NCBI GenBank assembly: GCA_006227875.1
Contig: SBFI01000180.1
Location: forward strand, 1-8,024
Direction of reading: 5' to 3'
DNA: 8,024 nt
DNA from: Acidobacteriota bacterium
GTDB lineage: Bacteria; Acidobacteriota; Thermoanaerobaculia; Multivoradales; JAHEKO01
Shown: one piece after another, positions 1 through 6,773 of the stretch
Layout: every line of letters starts with the position of its first letter
Numbering within the stretch: position 1 is the stretch's first letter
The notes under the pieces: model-generated
Databases searched by the model: none
What the model was told of the DNA's origin: nothing
The model's input: only the letters and a program-made list of their open reading frames with translations
Position numbers and translations under genes: made by a program

Positions 1-449
1 AACTTCGAACCGTAGAGGAGCTTGCCAAAAATCCTGGGGATCTGGGCTTTGACGATTCCCGGCCCGTTGTCCCTGACCACGACCCGGAAGCGGTTGTCGC
101 CCACCGTGCGGATCTCGATGTCCAGACTCGGGAGGATACCTGCCTCTTCGCAAGCATCGAGCGAATTGTCAACAGCCTCCTTGAGAGTGGTCAGCAGGGC
201 CTTTGTCGGGCTGTCGAATCCCAGCAGGTGCCGATTCTTGGTGAAGAACTCGCTGACCGAGATCTCCCGCTGTTGGGCCGCCATGCTCTGGGCGGTAGCC
301 CTAGTGCGCTCCTTGCCGGCGGGTTTGCGCTTCTTGGCGACGTGTTTCGGCTTCTTGGCAGCGGGTTGGCGCTTTTTGGCAGTGGGTCTTCGCTTCTTGG
401 CGGCGGATTTCCGTTTGCTGGACTTGGTTGTGCGCTTTTTCGTTGGCAT
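1..449 (-). CDS. top6B: DNA topoisomerase VI subunit B, N-terminal part (3' end beyond left edge)
   Basis: Topoisomerase VI is a type IIB enzyme (A2B2) that cuts both DNA strands and passes another duplex through; subunit B is the GHKL ATPase that clamps and drives it. The 149 visible codons read from ATG at 449-447. Residues 63-90 contain ISVSEFF, KNRHLLGF and KALLTTLKEA. The N-box follows as EAVDNSLDACEEAGILP (91-107), then the G1 motif DNGPGI (127-132) and IPRIFGKLLYGSK (137-149). This is the ATP-binding start of the archaeal-type subunit, typically over 500 residues long, so most of the gene lies off the left edge. Residues 1-55 are an extra, strongly basic tail (about 24 Lys/Arg). Family members usually start near the internal Met56 (284-282), but neither start has a convincing ribosome site (GGAAG lies about 12 nt before 449), so the start is uncertain. 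A topA-like A subunit would be expected next door but is not in the window. Identification is from motifs only, but they are highly specific. Confidence 0.9.
   Translation of the reverse strand, partial: MPTKKRTTKSSKRKSAAKKRRPTAKKRQPAAKKPKHVAKKRKPAGKERTRATAQSMAAQQREISVSEFFTKNRHLLGFDSPTKALLTTLKEAVDNSLDACEEAGILPSLDIEIRTVGDNRFRVVVRDNGPGIVKAQIPRIFGKLLYGSK
321..404 (-). repeat. Four tandem 7-codon repeats (A-K-K-R-x-P type) in the Top6B N-terminal tail
   Basis: Residues 16-43 of the predicted Top6B read AAKKRRP, TAKKRQP, AAKKPKH, VAKKRKP: four consecutive heptads with an invariant AKK core. At DNA level this is a 21-bp period, visible on the plus strand as recurring cttcttggc/ctttttggc. Such Lys/Ala/Pro repeats resemble histone H1-like and other non-specific DNA-binding tails, so a DNA-tethering role is plausible but inferred. 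Confidence 0.75.
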
Positions 450-641
450 GGTCGATTTGGTCTTCCGGTCGCTGCGCAATGATCACATCATTCCTGCCCC
501 TTGGTAAACAACCCCGAGTCGGGTCTCTCCACGGCAGCCGGTGGGTGGGCTGCGGATTCCGGTCTCGTCCATCGCGCTAGAGGATGAAAGCGGAGAGCCG
601 TCGTGCAGGTCGCATGTCGGTGAGACCGATTGGAGGACAAG
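450..641. other. Divergent intergenic region between top6B and the first OmpW-like gene
   Basis: This 192-bp spacer separates two divergent genes and must hold both promoters if both genes have their own. I see no strong sigma-70 box pair. On the minus strand a weak TTGTTT with an 18-nt spacer to TGTGAT precedes top6B, and there is a small CCCGAGTCGGG palindrome at 513-523. No gene was recognised inside it; the open frames that cross it are shadows of the neighbours. Confidence 0.4.
632..637 (+). promoter_or_regulatory. Ribosome binding site GGAGGA that fixes the start of the first OmpW-like gene
   Basis: GGAGGA ends 4 nt before the ATG at 642. The longest reading frame would start at a TTG at 630, but this Shine-Dalgarno sequence lies inside that extension, so ATG 642 is the better start. 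Confidence 0.75.
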
Positions 642-1316
642 ATGAATGCGAGGAGATTCTTCACCCTGTTGGGCCTTGAAGCGGCGGTCTTGGTGTTGCT
701 CACCCTGGTCGCCTCTCCCGTCGCCAGTGCCGAGGAGGGCTGGAGGCTGCGAACCAACTTCTACTGGGTCGACCCCGACGGCCAATCCACCGAAGTCGAA
801 CCCGATGGTGTGACGGTCATCACCGATGCCTCGAGTAGCTTTGGATTTGGGGTGACGGCCGAATACCTCTTTTCTCGCCGGTTGGGGACCGAATTCGGTT
901 TCCTGGGAGCGACGGCGGTGGACTTCGAAGTCCGCCAGCAGCTGCCTTCCGGTCCGGTAATCACCTTCATAGACACCACGACTTTTGTGCCCTACTTTGC
1001 TGGCCTCAACCTCCATCTGACACCGGGTAAGAAGACAGATGTCTATATCGGCGCCTTGCTGGCCTATGTCACCTACAGCGACCTGAGAATCACCGCACCT
1101 CCTGGAAGCGTACGGGTGGGTCTGGATAGAGATATCGCCCCCGGGTTCCTCGTCGGTCTGGATGTTCCGGCCAAAGACAAGAGTTGGTTCTTCAACGCCA
1201 GTGTCCGTTACATGATTGCTGACTTCTCGACCACTCTCGAGGGGACACGCGAGAGTGTCGACTTTGATCCGTTGATCGTCGGTGTTGGATTCGGTTATCG
1301 ATTCAAACACCACTGA
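642..1316 (+). CDS. OmpW-like outer-membrane beta-barrel protein (first paralogue)
   Basis: The predicted 224-residue protein starts at ATG 642, behind GGAGGA. Residues 1-30 form a signal peptide: basic MNARR, then a long hydrophobic run ending VASA before EEGW. The mature part alternates polar and hydrophobic residues with many aromatics. It shows FGFGVTAEY, GLNLHLTP, VYIGALLAYV, VGLDVP and a final strand DPLIVGVGFGYRF, typical of small eight-stranded OmpW-type barrels (the usual length is a little over 200 residues). Small barrels of this kind sit in the outer membrane and may pass small hydrophobic molecules; the substrate here is unknown. It ends in RFKHH rather than a terminal Phe, slightly unusual for a barrel. 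It is clearly paralogous to the barrel at 5981. The next gene starts 71 nt downstream on the same strand, so cotranscription is likely. The barrel fold is fairly secure; OmpW as the exact family is less so. Confidence 0.7.
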   Translation: MNARRFFTLLGLEAAVLVLLTLVASPVASAEEGWRLRTNFYWVDPDGQSTEVEPDGVTVITDASSSFGFGVTAEYLFSRRLGTEFGFLGATAVDFEVRQQLPSGPVITFIDTTTFVPYFAGLNLHLTPGKKTDVYIGALLAYVTYSDLRITAPPGSVRVGLDRDIAPGFLVGLDVPAKDKSWFFNASVRYMIADFSTTLEGTRESVDFDPLIVGVGFGYRFKHH

Positions 1317-1387
1317 GAGTCAGCGGAGGCCGGCTCGGGTCCCACCCTTGGTAGGATGTTGCGGGCCCAACCACTGGGACGACGGTC

Positions 1388-3826
1388 ATGGTTCCGAGCC
1401 GATCCAGCCTCCCCGCCAGCTTGAGACGACGGATGAGCCAGATCGTACTGCTCCTCGTGGCCGTGGTTGCGGCCTCACCCGCTGCAGAGGCTGATCTCTG
1501 GTATCAGCACTATCAGAGAGCGGAGAAGGCGCTCGAGGACGAGGACTGGTCGGGGGCTATCGAACAGCTCAACCAGGCGATCGAGCGTCGTGGCGACTCC
1601 GGGGTGCGGGTCCGCACCTACGGCATGAAGACCACCAACTACTTTCCCTATCTCAAGCTCGGGATCGCTTACTACGAGCTGGACCAACTGGATGCCGCAT
1701 TGCAGGCGTTCGACACCGAAGAGCGGCTGGGGGCGATCGGCGACTCGCCGGCTGACTTGGCCGAGCTGGAGCGCTTCCGGTCGCTGGTCGGCGCCGCGCG
1801 ACAGGCGGCGGCGGCCGAGGAACAAGAGCGGATCAAACAGATCCTCGACCAGAGCCTCTCTGCGGCCAGAAGTCTGGAAGGGCAGGGGCGGCTGGAGGAG
1901 GCGATGCAAGCCCTGGCTCAGGGTCTGGCGGTGGCGCCCGAGGATGTGGACGCCCAGGCGCTGATGGAGCGTCTGCGCGATGAAAGCCGCAACCGTCAGG
2001 AGGCCGAGGAGACCGATCAGCGGCTGACGAGGCTGGTGGAGCAGGGTAGGGCTCGATTGGCTGCGGACCAGTACAGCGAGGCGTCGAGTTTCTTCCGTCA
2101 AGCCTTGGTGCTGAGACCCGACGATCAAGAAGTCGTAAGTTTGCTGGCCGACTCCCAACGGCTTCTATCCGAGCAACTTCAGGCCGCAGAGCAGGAGCAG
2201 GACCGGCAGGACCTGATCGAACGTTCGCTCGCCGAAGCCGAGGATCTGGAGGGCAGGGGGCTGCTGGGCGAGGCCCTCGACCGGCTGCAGACCGTCATCG
2301 CGCGGGACCCGTCCAACCGTCGGGCCCTGGATATTCAGGACAGAGTGCTCGCTGCGCAGGCGCAGGCAGAGCGGGAGGACGCCAACCTGGCGAAGATTAC
2401 CGAGGAGCTCGCTGCGGCGGAGAAGAGCTTTTCGGAGGCTCGTTTCGAAGAGTCGCTGGCGGCCGCCAACCGGGCTCTGGCCCTGGATCCCGGCAACACC
2501 GTAGCCCTCGGCATTGTCGGTCGGGCCTACCAACAGATCAGCCAGAGACTGCTGGGAACCGGAACGGCGGGCAACATTCCCCCCGCCATTCGCTTTGCCG
2601 ACTTCAGGGAGGAGCAGGAAGACGGCTCCCGCCTGCAGGTCGTGAGCGGTGCGCAGTTTCGTCTCAGTGGGGTCGTGATCGACAACTCCCCGGTGGTCAT
2701 CGCCTTCTACGACGGCAGCGACAAGGAATTGGAGAGCCAGACCAGCAATCAGCCTCTTGGGGACTTCTATCTCACCGAATTCAGCCTGGCCACCCGGCTG
2801 GAACCAGGCGCGGCGACCTTTCGGCTGGTGGCCAGAGACTCTGATGAGCTCAGCGCCAGCAGCGAGTACACCGTTCTCTACACCAGGCCGTTCTTTCGCG
2901 CCCCCTGGTTCTACACCCTGCTCGTGGCGGCTCTGCTCCTGTTGGTGACAACTATCGTCGGCGGCCGCGTTCGACGTCGGACTCGGTTGCGCCGACGCCG
3001 TTTCAACCCCTACGTGGCGGGGGCGCCGGTCCTGGACGAGGAGCTCTTCGTGGGGCGTCAGAACCTGATCAACAGGATTCTGCAGACGGTTCACAACAAC
3101 AGTCTCCTGGTCTATGGCGAGCGACGGATCGGCAAGACCTCGCTTCTGCACCAGCTCAAGCGGCGCCTGGAGCTGCTCGAGGACCCGGACTACGATTTTT
3201 TTCCGGTTTATGTCGATCTCCAGGGGACGCCCGAAGAGAGATTCTTTGCCGTGCTGGCGGAGGACATCTTCCAGGAGCTGACGCCGGTGCTGGGTGGCTT
3301 GCAGCCGGGCACAGACCTTGCCGATCCTGCCAACTACACCTACCGGGACTTTGTCGGCGATCTGCGAGCGGTCCTCAGAGTATTGCGCCAGAAGAGCTCG
3401 AAACAGATAAAGGTGGTGTTGCTGATCGACGAAGTCGACGAGCTAAACGACTACGACCCCAAGGTAAATCAGCGGCTCCGTAGTCTGTTCATGAAGAGCT
3501 TTGCGGATAGCCTGGTGTCGGTCGTCTCCGGGGTGCAAATCAAGAAACACTGGGAGTTGGAGGGCAGCCCCTGGTACAACTTCTTCGAGGAGATCAAGCT
3601 CGATGTGTTGCAGAAGAAGGAAGCCCGCGAGCTCATCGAACGGCCCATCCAAGGGGTTCTCAAGCTCGAAGATGGAGTGGTCGACAAGATCATCTCGCTG
3701 ACCGGAAGCAGGCCCTATCTGATCCAGAAGCTCTGTATTGCCCTGGTTAATCGTGCCTATGAGGAGGATCGGCGCACCATCACCCTTCAGGATCTGGAGG
3801 CGCTGGGGAGGTCCGAGGCGGCATGA
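1388..3826 (+). CDS. Membrane-anchored TPR protein with cytoplasmic P-loop (STAND/AAA-like) ATPase
   Basis: Predicted 812 residues. A signal sequence (hydrophobic 17-33 ending AEA before DLW) leads into TPR-like helices at about 37-125. Four repeats of about 60 residues follow at roughly 147-390, with TPR signatures such as GRLEEAMQALAQGLAVAPED and ARFEESLAAANRALALDPGN. A beta-rich, Ig-like segment follows (about 398-500), then one TM helix (about 507-526, WFYTLLVAALLLLVTTIVGG). An Arg-rich stop-transfer (RVRRRTRLRRRR) marks the cytoplasmic side. The C-terminal ATPase has Walker A GERRIGKTS (577-585), Walker B VVLLIDEVDEL (D681, E682) and a lid motif TGSRPYLIQKLC. Unlike the next gene it ends without a winged helix or output domain. 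I infer that the TPR/Ig part lies in the periplasm and relays a signal to the ATPase. ATG 1433 (residue 16) is an alternative start; neither start has a strong ribosome site. The gene overlaps the next one by 4 bp (ATGA), implying translational coupling. Confidence 0.85.
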   Translation: MVPSRSSLPASLRRRMSQIVLLLVAVVAASPAAEADLWYQHYQRAEKALEDEDWSGAIEQLNQAIERRGDSGVRVRTYGMKTTNYFPYLKLGIAYYELDQLDAALQAFDTEERLGAIGDSPADLAELERFRSLVGAARQAAAAEEQERIKQILDQSLSAARSLEGQGRLEEAMQALAQGLAVAPEDVDAQALMERLRDESRNRQEAEETDQRLTRLVEQGRARLAADQYSEASSFFRQALVLRPDDQEVVSLLADSQRLLSEQLQAAEQEQDRQDLIERSLAEAEDLEGRGLLGEALDRLQTVIARDPSNRRALDIQDRVLAAQAQAEREDANLAKITEELAAAEKSFSEARFEESLAAANRALALDPGNTVALGIVGRAYQQISQRLLGTGTAGNIPPAIRFADFREEQEDGSRLQVVSGAQFRLSGVVIDNSPVVIAFYDGSDKELESQTSNQPLGDFYLTEFSLATRLEPGAATFRLVARDSDELSASSEYTVLYTRPFFRAPWFYTLLVAALLLLVTTIVGGRVRRRTRLRRRRFNPYVAGAPVLDEELFVGRQNLINRILQTVHNNSLLVYGERRIGKTSLLHQLKRRLELLEDPDYDFFPVYVDLQGTPEERFFAVLAEDIFQELTPVLGGLQPGTDLADPANYTYRDFVGDLRAVLRVLRQKSSKQIKVVLLIDEVDELNDYDPKVNQRLRSLFMKSFADSLVSVVSGVQIKKHWELEGSPWYNFFEEIKLDVLQKKEARELIERPIQGVLKLEDGVVDKIISLTGSRPYLIQKLCIALVNRAYEEDRRTITLQDLEALGRSEAA

Positions 3827-4230
3827 CAAGGTCGGCGGCCGTCCCCTATGTCGTGGGTCAGTGGGTCCGCAGCGACCGGTTCTACGGGCGCACAGTCCAG
3901 CTGACGGAGATTCTGGAGGGCCCGCGGGACAGCGTCTGGCTTCTGGGGACCCGCCGGGTGGGCAAGACCTCTCTTCTCAAGCAGCTGGAGCACCTGGCGG
4001 TGGAGTCGCCGGAGCGCGGCTATCTACCGCTGTTCTGGGACTTCCAGGGCTCGGCCGACCCGGAGGAGCTGCATCTCGGGTTCCACGATGCGGTACTCGA
4101 CGCCGAGGAGCGATTGGCGGAGGTGGGTGTCGATCTGGAAAAGATCGAGCCGGGTGATCTATTCGCCTCGCTGGGGAGTCTGCGAAGGCGTCTGCGCTCC
4201 AAGGGGTTGAAGCTGCTGCTGTTGTGCGAC

Positions 4231-4835
4231 GAGGTGGAGGAGCTGATCAAGCTCCAGCGTCAGGATCCGTCACTGTTGCGCAAGCTGCGGCGGGCGATGC
4301 AGTGGGGCGAGGAGATCCGGTCGGTACTGACCTCGACGATCCGTCTGTGGGCGTTGGCGGAGGAGCGCTGCACGGGTTTACACCACCACTCTATCTGCCG
4401 ACGCTGGAGGACGAGGAAGCAAGGTCGCTGCTGCGTCAGGAGCATCTGGCGGCAGAGGCGCGACCGGTGCTCGAGGAGGAGGTGGTCGAGGAGATCCGGA
4501 GTCGATGTGACAACCACCCCTATCTACTACAGCTGGTGGGCAAGCGCTATATGGAGACGGGTGATCTCGAGGAGGCGCTCGAGCAGGTGGCGGCCGACGA
4601 CATGGTGAGTCACTTCTTTGCGGTAGATTACGAGATGTTGTCGGCGAGCGAGCAGGGTATCCTGCGTACGATCGCGGCGGAGTCGGCGGCCTCGAGCGGC
4701 TCGTTGGAGGAGCGTCTGTCGCTGGACAAAAGCCAGCTGACCGGTGGTCTGCTCCGGCTGGAAAGCCTGGGATTCATCCGCCGTGCCGAAGAGCGAAGAT
4801 TCGAGCTCAGAAACCACTTCTTCAGACGCTGGCTC
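4231..4835 (+). repeat. Left arm of a long inverted repeat (ATPase-winged helix module, kinase copy)
   Basis: This segment runs from just after the Walker B aspartate to the end of the winged helix. It aligns base for base with the reverse complement of 7401-8024, the only gap being the 19 bp missing at 4367/4368. By eye the encoded proteins differ at about 18 of roughly 200 positions. Bases 4231-4367 differ from the partner at only two positions, while the 69 bases after the junction differ at eight. Homology stops where the linkers to kinase and sigma domain begin. Confidence 0.9.
4367..4368 (+). other. Frameshift junction: 19 bp absent relative to the paralogue
   Basis: The left copy reads GCGGAGGAGCG then directly CTGCACGGGTTTACACC. 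The paralogue (minus strand) reads GCGGAGGAGCG, then GGAGGACACGTCGCCGTTT (plus-strand 7869-7887), then CTGCACGGGTTTACACC. Nineteen is not a multiple of three, so the frame shifts and six to seven residues (EDTSPF) are lost. No direct repeat or slippery run flanks the junction. Confidence 0.9.
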
Positions 4836-5762
4836 GCGGATCTGCCTGCGCCGGAGGCAAACAAAGGTAGGTCGCCCTCGGTCGCCGCACCGCGGGGCCC
4901 GGAGGACAACCTGTTGACAGAACCGCAGGTCTCCGAGCTAGGAGTCATCGAGGATCGCTACGAGCTGCTGCGGCGGGCTGGGGAGGGCGCCACCGGCCTG
5001 GTCTACAAGGCCTACGATCGCCTGCTCAAGGCTCCCGTCGCCATCAAGCTCTTGCGGCCCGAGTACGCCTTCAACGACAACATCCTGGAGCGCTTCCGCC
5101 AGGAGATCGTGCTCTCCCGTGACCTTGGTCATCCCAACATCCTCCGCGTCTACCATCTGGGTGAATACGACGGCAAAAAGTTCCTGACCATGCAGTGGGT
5201 CGAAGGTTCGACTCTGGACGAGCTGATTGCGGACGAGGCTCCTCTTCCCGCGGCGCAGGTGGCGTCGATCGGGCAGAAGATCGCCTCCGCTCTGGAGACC
5301 GCGCATGGCCACCGGGTCTTGCACCGAGATATCAAGCCACAGAACATTCTTTTGGATTCCCGACGCGAGCCGTTGGTCACCGACTTCGGTCTGGCGCGAC
5401 TGACGGAGGGGCCGGGGATCACGACCGCAGGGATGTTTCTGGGCACCCCCAACTACGTCTCGCCTGAGCAGGCCTCCATGCTACCGCTCGACGAGCGCTC
5501 CGACATCTACGCTCTCGGCGTGGTGCTGTTCGAGATGGCCACCGGCAGGCGGCCCTTCGAGGGTGAGACTGTGGTCGAAATCCTGGAGATGCACCGCTCG
5601 GTGCCGGCGCCCGACCCCCGCGAGCTCGAGCCCGGGGTGTCGGCTCAGCTGGCTTCGGTCATCGCCCGCTGTCTGCGCAAGGAGCCGGCTGGACGCTACT
5701 CGACCGCCGGTGAGCTGCGGCAGGCCCTGCTGTCGATCGAGAGCCACACTCCGACCGGTTAG

Positions 5763-5980
5763 CCCAGACCGCCCTGTTGACAGACGCTGATGGTCTTGGG
5801 TGCTTTTCCCAGGTTCGTCGAGCCTCGCCGGCCAGCTGCGGACTTCGTGAAGCAACGTCGCGTTCAAGGGAGAAGGAGGCCTCGAGCAACACGAATCGAG
5901 CCGTTCGATGCCCGTCGAGGCCTTGAGAAGATCCCGGGTGGGAGAGGCATCGGTCCGGCACGAAGAGAGAGGAGCGATCG
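5763..5980 (+). other. Intergenic spacer upstream of the second OmpW-like gene, possible promoter
   Basis: The 218-bp spacer contains no gene I can support. A perfect TTGACA (-35-like) lies at 5777-5782, but at 17-18 nt spacing the -10 candidates (GTGCTT, TGCTTT) are poor, so a promoter here is only possible. The downstream end carries AGGAG at 5970-5974, 6 nt before ATG 5981. No terminator-like hairpin with a T-run is visible after the kinase stop, so read-through into the barrel gene is also possible. Confidence 0.35.
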
Positions 5981-6676
5981 ATGAAGAAGAGAAGCACACC
6001 ATCCATCCTCGGCCTTGTCGCCGCTCTGGTGCTACTCGCGGGGTTCGCATCTCCCGCGACCGCGGCCGGTGAGTGGCATCTCCGCGGGTTTGGCGCCTGG
6101 GTCGAGCCCGACGTCGATTGGACACAGACGTCCGCCGGGGAAACCGTACGGGTTACTTCAGATGGCGCCTTCGGCTTCGGTTTCGACGCCGAGTACCAGA
6201 TCTCGCCACGCTGGGGGATCGATTTCGGGGCATTGACGGCCGCTCCCGATATCAATGTCGAGCTCGACTCCACGGTTCCCGTGTTCTCGGTCGGTACTTC
6301 CGACAATCCCGCCTTCAGACCCCTGACCGCCGGTGTCAACGTGCATCTGACGCCCAAGGCCAAAGTGGACTTCTACGTCGGCGCGTTTTTCGCTTACGTG
6401 CTCTACGACGATCTCAACCTCCGCCTGAGAGCCGAGATACCGGTCGACGGTTCGGTCATGGTGGTCGAGGACCAGGTTCACATCAATATCGACAACGATT
6501 TCACCTGGGGCGGTCTGATTGGCCTCGATGTTCCCCTTGGGCAAGGCAATTGGGGATTCGCGGGTACCCTTCGGTACATCGACACCGATGTCGATACGAC
6601 CGACGAGGAGGGTGACCGCACGACTATCGGCTACGATCCGCTGATCGTCACCTTTGGCTTTGTCTACAGCTTTTGA
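5981..6676 (+). CDS. OmpW-like outer-membrane beta-barrel protein (second paralogue)
   Basis: The predicted 231-residue protein has a signal peptide (MKKRS, hydrophobic core, cleavage near ATAAG, about residue 28). Its barrel matches the first paralogue strand by strand: FGFGFDAEY versus FGFGVTAEY, GVNVHLTP versus GLNLHLTP, FYVGAFFAYVLYDDL versus VYIGALLAYVTYSDL, IGLDVP versus VGLDVP, and YDPLIVTFGFVYSF versus FDPLIVGVGFGYRF. It ends in Phe, the classical C-terminal signature recognised by the BAM outer-membrane assembly machinery. The outward loops are more acidic (DTDVDTTDEEGD) than in the first copy. The start is supported by AGGAG six nt upstream. The gene follows the kinase after 218 bp, is closed by a strong terminator, and converges on the sigma-factor fusion gene. 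Outer-membrane location is well supported; the transported ligand or signalling role is unknown. Confidence 0.75.
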   Translation: MKKRSTPSILGLVAALVLLAGFASPATAAGEWHLRGFGAWVEPDVDWTQTSAGETVRVTSDGAFGFGFDAEYQISPRWGIDFGALTAAPDINVELDSTVPVFSVGTSDNPAFRPLTAGVNVHLTPKAKVDFYVGAFFAYVLYDDLNLRLRAEIPVDGSVMVVEDQVHINIDNDFTWGGLIGLDVPLGQGNWGFAGTLRYIDTDVDTTDEEGDRTTIGYDPLIVTFGFVYSF

Positions 6677-6711
6677 GACGAGCAGAGCCGGTGTCATCGC
6701 ACACGGCGGCC

Positions 6712-6741
6712 GGGCCGGGGCTATTCCCCGGCCCATTTTTT
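6712..6741 (+). terminator. Rho-independent terminator after the second OmpW-like gene
   Basis: A perfect 9-bp stem, GGGCCGGGG (6712-6720) pairing with CCCCGGCCC (6726-6734), has a CTATT loop and is followed by A and six T (6736-6741). It sits 35 nt after the barrel stop. On the minus strand no T-run follows the hairpin, so it should stop only plus-strand transcription before it runs antisense into the sigma-factor gene. Confidence 0.9.
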
Positions 6742-6773
6742 CCGAACAATCGTCAGAGGACGCTGACCGGCCG

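Larger units (their letters stand above)
3823..5762 (+). pseudogene. ATPase-winged helix-Ser/Thr protein kinase fusion, interrupted by a frameshift
   Basis: Read through the break, this would be a soluble 652-residue protein. Residues 1-182 (to 4367) carry a P-loop ATPase with Walker A GTRRVGKTS (42-50) and Walker B LLLLCDEVEEL (D136, E137). After the junction come the lid motif NHPYLLQ, a winged helix (about 280-337, SASEQGILRTIA to GFIRR), a linker, and a complete Hanks-type kinase (about 386-645). The kinase has the Gly loop GEGATGLV (393-400), VAIK (Lys415), HRDIKPQN (Asp509), DFG (Asp527), GTPNYVSPEQ and SDIYALG. All catalytic residues are present. No TM or PASTA domain follows. The ATPase frame enters a nonsense extension and stops at 4608. 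The kinase frame is open from about 4224 but has no credible start of its own. The sigma-factor gene at the right edge carries the same module with 19 extra bp exactly here. It may be a decayed gene, a variant, or an assembly error; the domain calls are firm, the pseudogene status is not. Confidence 0.8.

Noticed and set aside
147..300. CRISPR, tRNA, rRNA or insertion-sequence signatures anywhere in the window
   Set aside because: I looked for regularly spaced repeats, cloverleaf-like segments and transposase motifs and found none; the only repeats are the protein-coding heptads, the TPR units and the long inverted module.
22..507. Long plus-strand open frame over the left edge
   Set aside because: Its product has no recognisable domain and it lies antisense to the clearly identified topoisomerase VI subunit B; it is a shadow of that gene's G+C-rich codons.
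560..628. Inverted repeat CGGTCTC / GAGACCG upstream of the first barrel gene
   Set aside because: Only 7 bp, far apart, and not at a recognisable promoter position; compatible with chance.
483..1313. 276-codon minus-strand open frame antisense to the first barrel gene
   Set aside because: The plus strand encodes a signal peptide and barrel with a good ribosome site and a paralogue in the same window; the minus product has no family features.
1475..3151. Two long minus-strand open frames (1475-2158, 2165-3151)
   Set aside because: They are antisense to the TPR-ATPase gene, low in complexity, and match no motif; typical mirror frames of G+C-rich coding DNA.
4224..4367. Upstream extension of the kinase reading frame beginning at a GTG inside the ATPase
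   Set aside because: The peptide before LHGFTPP is out-of-frame Gly/Ala-rich sequence over the conserved ATPase coding region, so it is not a real N-terminus.
4360..4375. Programmed ribosomal frameshift joining the ATPase and kinase
   Set aside because: There is no slippery heptamer or following hairpin, and the paralogue shows that 19 bases are missing; a deletion explains the shift better.
4914..4945. TTGACA with TAGGAG as an internal promoter for a separate kinase transcript
   Set aside because: The spacer is 19 nt, the -10 is poor, and no ATG, GTG or TTG in the kinase frame follows before the kinase domain begins.
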